Below are positions 59,691-64,000 of a stretch of DNA of 64,000 bases, in pieces. Source of the stretch: Chthoniobacter flavus Ellin428 (lineage in GTDB: Bacteria > Verrucomicrobiota > Verrucomicrobiia > Chthoniobacterales > Chthoniobacteraceae); assembly GCF_000173075.1 (NCBI RefSeq), contig NZ_ABVL01000015.1, positions 62,001-126,000 of the forward strand, read 5' to 3'. The notes below the pieces were generated by a model. It saw nothing but the letters and a program-made list of their open reading frames with translations, was not told the origin of the DNA and did not search any database. The position numbers were made by a program, and so were the translations under genes. The stretch's first letter is position 1. Every line of letters begins with the position of its first letter.

Positions 59691-61010
59691 TCAGTTCATC
59701 TGCGGCGCGTTGCGGAGCTTGTCCTCCCAGCGCGTCAGCAGGTGGATGATGACGTTCGTGCCGAACTTGTAAGTGGCATCGAGCGACTTGGGATCGATGT
59801 TGCGGTAGTAGAGATTGCGGCGGTACCACATGTCCTCATTCACCGCGACCATGCGCTTCTTTTCATCGCGGGTAAGGTCGATGTTCCCCTTTTCGTCGAT
59901 GCCAAACTGCCACATGTCGCCGTAGTCATTAGCCGTGTAGAGCACCGCGATTTCCCCGCCGTAGCCCATCAGCGCGTAGATCGGTTCGTCGTAGTAGTTG
60001 ACTCCCGGCGCAACGTTCTTGATTTCCGAATACCAGGCGTGGGTGAAGATCGGATGGCTCGGCGGCAGCTCCCTCCACGGCTGATTCGGATCTGGCACGA
60101 GTCGCAGCATCTCGCGACGAAAGGCGATGTCGAAACGGGAGCGTTGTCCGGGCAGCGAGCTATCACCCCAGATGCAACCACCGCGCCGCAGATATTCGCC
60201 GAGGTTCTCCACCTCCTTGTCCGTGAGCTTGAAATCGCGATGGCCGGTGAACCAGATGAACGGCGGCTTCTTGACGAAAATCTCGTCGCTCGACAGGTCG
60301 AGCGGTTGCACCTGCGGCTCGGCGTTGATCTTCTTTTTCGAGAGTTTCGAGATGATGTACAGCAGATTCGGCAGGCTTCCCGCCCAAATGCGTCCGTCCT
60401 GTTCCAGGCGCACCGTGGAATCCCAATCGCCGCCCTGATACTTCGCCAGATAAGCGGTGAAAACGAATTCGCGCTCCTTCAGCGGCTTGCCGAAGCTCTT
60501 CGTGCCGCCCACCGCCCATCCCGAGGTAAACGAGGAAATGCGTTTGGCGACGTCCGCGCTCAGACCGGAGCCATTCGCCGGCAGCTTCGGCGCCGCGCGA
60601 TCTTTCAGCACGTCGGCAATCATCGCCGGCTTGGTGGTCGCCAGCGGACTCGCGGTGAAGGTGGTGGGGGTCAGTCCCGTCGTCGTCAATATCGCGACCT
60701 TCGACGGTGCCATGGGGACATTTGAGATCTCGACCTTCGCCTGTGAGGAATCGAGGGGTTGCAACCGCGGATCGGCGGGAGGCATCTCGACCGTTTGCTC
60801 GGGCTGCGTCAAACCACCGGGGGCGGCGAAGTCGGGCGTTTCCACCATTTGTGTCACCAGCACCGTGCCGCCGAGGAGGATGATCAAGATCGCGTGCAGC
60901 AGCGCGGACATGGTGAGGAATTGCGCTCGCGAGAAATACTCGAGCACCGCGTCCAGAAATCCGCGCTTGGGCTGCTGATGAGAGGGACGAAGGGAGGCAA
61001 TGGCATTCAT
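59691..61010 (-). CDS. DUF4159 protein with N-terminal membrane helix
   Basis: 439 residues. A short cytoplasmic start (RPSHQQPKRGFLDAVLEYFS) and a membrane helix (MSALLHAILIILLGGTVLV) precede a Pro-rich stretch. Residues ~185-435 are DUF4159: FVFTAYLAKYQGGDWDSTVR, LPNLLYIISKLSKKKINAEP, PFIWFTGHRDFKLTDKEVEN, LGEYLRRGGCIWGDSS and YGGEIAVLYTANDYGDMWQF. This is a GATase-like fold without catalytic Cys-His-Glu. Such proteins occur near ExbB/ExbD or DUF58 sets in Verrucomicrobia; the role is unknown. It is upstream of the VCBS gene. Confidence 0.85.
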   Translation of the reverse strand: MNAIASLRPSHQQPKRGFLDAVLEYFSRAQFLTMSALLHAILIILLGGTVLVTQMVETPDFAAPGGLTQPEQTVEMPPADPRLQPLDSSQAKVEISNVPMAPSKVAILTTTGLTPTTFTASPLATTKPAMIADVLKDRAAPKLPANGSGLSADVAKRISSFTSGWAVGGTKSFGKPLKEREFVFTAYLAKYQGGDWDSTVRLEQDGRIWAGSLPNLLYIISKLSKKKINAEPQVQPLDLSSDEIFVKKPPFIWFTGHRDFKLTDKEVENLGEYLRRGGCIWGDSSLPGQRSRFDIAFRREMLRLVPDPNQPWRELPPSHPIFTHAWYSEIKNVAPGVNYYDEPIYALMGYGGEIAVLYTANDYGDMWQFGIDEKGNIDLTRDEKKRMVAVNEDMWYRRNLYYRNIDPKSLDATYKFGTNVIIHLLTRWEDKLRNAPQMN

Positions 61011-61175
61011 AGGCTAATGGGTCAGACCGAGGCAAAGATCACGTGCCGCCCTTTAGCACTCGCCGGGCCAAGCCTCGCCGGAGCGCCTCTCTCTCTGAAA
61101 GCTCATCTCTTTCCTCCGCGCTCCGGAACGCAAAGCATCCACGCCGCCAGCCATCCGGGACAGATTCTATCCCCT

Positions 61176-61213
61176 AAAAAAAATGACGCCCACCGCAAAT
61201 CGGTGGACGTCAT
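61176..61213 (-). terminator. Rho-independent terminator after the PEP-CTERM gene
   Basis: ATGACGCCCACCG / CGGTGGACGTCAT, a 13-bp stem with one mismatch and a CAAAT loop; on the minus strand it is followed by eight T. A second inverted repeat at 61220-61268 (CCCTGTCCG / CGGACAGGG and GGCTCG / CGAGCC) sits just before it. Confidence 0.85.
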
Positions 61214-61291
61214 CTCGCTCCCTGTCCGCCGGCTCGCGCGCCCTTTCCACGAGCCTGGACGGACAGGGGATTTGAATCGAACCGGCGTCGT

Positions 61292-61963
61292 TTACGCCGA
61301 GGCCTGCACGCCGCGGCGGCGGAGACCGATGAGGCAACCCAGACCGCCAATCATCGCGGCCACCGTGGTCGGCTCCGGCACGGGCGAGGTCACGTTCGCC
61401 GTCGCGCCCGAGGGCGAGGTGCTGGTGAAGGTCTGGATGTCACCGAGCGCATTCGCGGCGCTGATCGGCAGGGTCAGCATCGTGGAATTCGTCGTATCCG
61501 TCGTGCCGATGGCCGGGTTGTTCGTGTCGCTGTTAAGGATCGAGACGAGGAAGCCATCGGGCGTCACGCCCGGCGCGTTCTGGCTCACCGAAACGTCGAA
61601 CTGAATGTCCGTCGTTCCCGCCGTGAAGCCTTGGAAGATCTCGTTGAATTGATTCGACGAGTTGTCGTTCAACGTGATCGTCGAGCCCATATCGCCGGTC
61701 GCCAGACCGAAGGCCGTGGCCGAACCCGACGCGCTACCGCCGGTGAAGACGAAATTGCTCAGCGAAACCGAATTCGGCAGCGTGCCCGAGCCTTCGTTCA
61801 ACTGGAAGTCGACAAAGAAGGGCGAGTTTGGAGCCCCGACGAGGCTCGCCACATTGAGGTCGACGTGAAAGTTGAAGTTATTCGCGTGAGTCACCGCGGG
61901 CGTCAGCACCGCCGCGACGGCCAGAGCGAGTTTGGTCAGATTGCGAGAGAAGTAAGCGTTCAT
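61292..61963 (-). CDS. PEP-CTERM sorting-signal protein
   Basis: 223 residues. Signal peptide MNAYFSRNLTKLALAVAAVL with cleavage near THANN. The body (FNFHVDLNVASLVGAPNSPF, then FFVDFQLNEGSGTLPNSVSL, and IQFDVSVSQNAPGVTPDGFL) is the NF038129-type beta domain often found in PEP-CTERM proteins. The C-terminus PVPEPTTVAAMIGGLGCLIG then LRRRGVQASA is the exosortase signal. It follows the phosphoesterase gene by 78 bp on the same strand and ends at a strong terminator. Confidence 0.88.
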   Translation of the reverse strand: MNAYFSRNLTKLALAVAAVLTPAVTHANNFNFHVDLNVASLVGAPNSPFFVDFQLNEGSGTLPNSVSLSNFVFTGGSASGSATAFGLATGDMGSTITLNDNSSNQFNEIFQGFTAGTTDIQFDVSVSQNAPGVTPDGFLVSILNSDTNNPAIGTTDTTNSTMLTLPISAANALGDIQTFTSTSPSGATANVTSPVPEPTTVAAMIGGLGCLIGLRRRGVQASA

Positions 61964-62041
61964 TGAATTGAGTAAGAGTGTGAAAGTGGTGGGCGACCGC
62001 GCCGGAGCCGGACTCCGGGCGCGGCCGCACGTTGAGTTAGG

Positions 62042-64000
62042 TTAAGGATTGGTCGTGCCGGTGACGGTGCGAGCGTAGTAATTCACGCCGCCCGACGAGG
62101 GCATCGCGAATTGCAGCGAGACGGTGACCGAGGCGCCGGGAGCGATACTGCCGGTCGCCGCGGTGATGTACGGGCTGCCATTGGGCGCGTTGTTCACCGT
62201 GACGCCGGTCTTGTTGTTCAGCGCGGTGCCCGCCGACAAATTGTCGAGCACGAGTTGCACCGGGCCTTGCATCGGCACGCTGCCGCGATTGGTGATCGTC
62301 ACGGCTTGGGTGATGATGCGCGCACGCTGGTTGACCGCGAACGGACCGCGAGCGATGTCGAGGGCTGTAAACACGTCCGCGAAGGTCGGAGCCGACGCGT
62401 CCCGTTGATTCAGCGACTGGAGACCGAAGCGCTGTTCGATCGTCGAGAGGATCGACGACGTATCGCGCTGCGTGTGATCGACATAACCTTTCTTCGCCAG
62501 CGGCGAGATGATGATGCAAGGCACGCGTTCACCCGGACCCCAGATATCGCGAAGCGGAGGCGTTACGTGATCCCAGCGACCCCCGTGTTCGTCGTAGGTC
62601 ACGATCACCGCGGTATGCGCCCAGAGGGTTGGATTCGCCTGCAGCGCCTGGACAATCGAGGCGACGTGCGCCTGACCTTGTTGCAGCGTGGCATAACCGG
62701 GGTGCTCATTGTTCACGCCCACAGGCTTGATGAAGCTCACCGCCGGGAGGGTTCCATTCGTCACATCCGTGAAGAAGTTCGTCTCATCCTGCAAGTGAGC
62801 CGCGGAGTTCTGCGCACGGGTCACACCGGTTTGCTGGAACGTCAGGCCACCGGTGCCGGTGCCCACGAAACCGCCGACGAAATTTGCCGGCACGACGTTC
62901 GTGGTATCGAACGGCGCGTAGTTGTCGAAGTAGGCAAACGGCTGATGGTGATACTGGAGCTGCAGCGACGCATTGACCGAAGAGTAGCTCGGGCTCGTCG
63001 TTGGGCTCGGGTTCGAGCCGCTGTAGGCCAGCATCTGTGTCCAACCGCCGGAATACCATTTCCAGCTGACGTTATTCGCGCTCAGTTGATCGCCGATCGT
63101 CGGGATGTAGGGACGGGTATCTCCGTTGGCATTGGTGGGGTTGCTGTCGTTTTGCGACGGCAGCAGCGACACCAGAACCGTCCCGCCGTTGCCGGGCAGA
63201 CCGTTCTCGCCATTGCCACCAAGGTTCACCGAACGGGTGGTGTTCACCACATAGTGCTTGTCGAACGTGGTGCCCGCCGCGCCTGCATAGGCTTCCGTGT
63301 TCGCGCTGGTAATCGTCACCGGCGTGGAAGCTCCGTTGAGCGTGACGGTGATCTGGTCGCCCGCCACCGGAGTGATGCTACCGTCGCGAACGTACTTCCC
63401 ATTGGCTGTGCCGCTCGTGTTCATGACAAACGCGCCGTTCGCGTCGAGGTAGGCAATGTTTCCGTTATTCGACGCCGGCATGTTGTTGTAAACCGGAGCC
63501 GCCGCCGACACGAGAAACTGGTGGTTCAGGAACGAACCGCCAAAGGCCGAGTGGAAGAAGTTATCGTTGATCGTGTACTGCTGGGCGAGCAAGCCTTCCG
63601 GCAGGTTGGTTGCGTCGTAGTGGCTCATGACCAGACCCGGGTTGTCACTCCATGTGACAAAGCCGCTGTTATTGCCCGCTTCGGCGTCGCCGGTGCTCGG
63701 ATTCGTGACCGTGCCGAAGATTTGGAACTGCTCCTGCCAGTAGCGGTGATAGATATCACCGGTCGTCAGCGTGGGATTGATGGAGGAGCCGAGATCATAC
63801 GGTTGCAGCGTGTTCGTCGACGACGACACTCGCGTGTCACCCGTGCCCGAAGCCGCGTCCGTGGTCAGCGGCACGGGCGGATTCTTCACCTGATCGGTGG
63901 CCGGCTGGCCAGCGGCCGGCACGAAGGCCGGGTTGTTGTACGAAGTGGGGCCGTCGCCGGACAGCGCGGAACCGGTCAAGCGATTGATCTGGCTCAGCGC
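62042..64000 (-). CDS. Phosphoesterase-family protein, C-terminal part (5' end outside window)
   Basis: The frame is open to the window edge, so ~650 C-terminal residues are seen and the N-terminus is missing. It matches the alkaline-phosphatase-fold phosphoesterase family (phospholipase C / acid phosphatase AcpA-like): NSGFVTWSDNPGLVMSHYDA, then NDNFFHSAFGGSFLNHQFLV, AVIVTYDEHGGRWDHVTPP and RVPCIIISPLAKKGYVDHTQ. The metal ligands of the N-terminal active site lie outside the window. The last ~110 residues are a beta-sandwich. It is probably secreted and cleaves phosphoester or phospholipid substrates, helping phosphate supply. The PEP-CTERM gene is directly downstream. Confidence 0.85.
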   Translation of the reverse strand, partial: ALSQINRLTGSALSGDGPTSYNNPAFVPAAGQPATDQVKNPPVPLTTDAASGTGDTRVSSSTNTLQPYDLGSSINPTLTTGDIYHRYWQEQFQIFGTVTNPSTGDAEAGNNSGFVTWSDNPGLVMSHYDATNLPEGLLAQQYTINDNFFHSAFGGSFLNHQFLVSAAAPVYNNMPASNNGNIAYLDANGAFVMNTSGTANGKYVRDGSITPVAGDQITVTLNGASTPVTITSANTEAYAGAAGTTFDKHYVVNTTRSVNLGGNGENGLPGNGGTVLVSLLPSQNDSNPTNANGDTRPYIPTIGDQLSANNVSWKWYSGGWTQMLAYSGSNPSPTTSPSYSSVNASLQLQYHHQPFAYFDNYAPFDTTNVVPANFVGGFVGTGTGGLTFQQTGVTRAQNSAAHLQDETNFFTDVTNGTLPAVSFIKPVGVNNEHPGYATLQQGQAHVASIVQALQANPTLWAHTAVIVTYDEHGGRWDHVTPPLRDIWGPGERVPCIIISPLAKKGYVDHTQRDTSSILSTIEQRFGLQSLNQRDASAPTFADVFTALDIARGPFAVNQRARIITQAVTITNRGSVPMQGPVQLVLDNLSAGTALNNKTGVTVNNAPNGSPYITAATGSIAPGASVTVSLQFAMPSSGGVNYYARTVTGTTNP

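Noticed and set aside
61255..61300. tRNA-like T-arm (GGATTTGAATCGAACC)
   Set aside because: No acceptor or anticodon stems can be built around it; it lies beside the terminator of the PEP-CTERM gene.

Overview
This 64 kb window is a GC-rich bacterial chromosome segment, most probably from the phylum Verrucomicrobiota. Pointers are two PEP-CTERM proteins, a FecR-type regulator beside a G8-domain protein, many large secreted beta-rich proteins, a sulfatase with a PA14 domain, a DUF4159/VCBS pair, an Agl23-like glycosyltransferase and few clear Shine-Dalgarno sites. Order or genus cannot be settled from this sequence alone.

Layout. 1-7341 (+) is a compact run of a truncated FecR-domain protein, a G8/beta-helix protein, an FGE-fold lipobox-less secreted protein and a 1191-aa beta-helix protein; it looks like a secreted carbohydrate-related locus. 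7538-8559 is a nucleoside hydrolase broken by two single-base insertions. 8783-9682 is a Tat-type dienelactone hydrolase. 9686-10699 (-) is pheS. 10954-21330 (+) encodes a giant M36 (fungalysin) metalloprotease of 3458 aa, followed by a histidine kinase. rplT and rpmI (-) follow at 22842-23688, so the usual rpmI-rplT-pheS order appears split by about 12 kb of opposite-strand DNA. 23889-31267 holds mostly minus-strand genes: a TIR/TM protein, a winged-helix regulator, a YdeI-like protein, three small unknown genes, an FUSC-like membrane protein, an unknown membrane protein and a HAD phosphatase. 31374-32639 has a small UVR-like coiled-coil gene and two response regulators. 33032-38492 is a DUF58 / BatA / VWA operon. 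38697-39411 has a good sigma-54 promoter, a possible small ORF and a TPR protein.

39675-48257 is a surface-glycan region: SGNH protein plus MBOAT acyltransferase, RmlD-like and catalytically degenerate RmlB-like proteins, a GT2, an Agl23-like protein and a second polytopic protein. 48360-49228 couples fabZ to a small lipoprotein. 49297-52430 has a sulfatase and a PEP-CTERM protein, then tRNA-Leu(GAG), an L,D-transpeptidase-like protein, secA, a dual winged-helix protein, and a minus-strand cluster of VCBS, DUF4159, PEP-CTERM and phosphoesterase genes.

A recurring theme outside genes is intergenic inverted repeats whose arms are themselves short tandem repeats of period 6, 7 or 10, plus pyrimidine-rich heptamer repeats directly in front of several start codons. 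No CRISPR array, rRNA, transposase or phage gene was seen.
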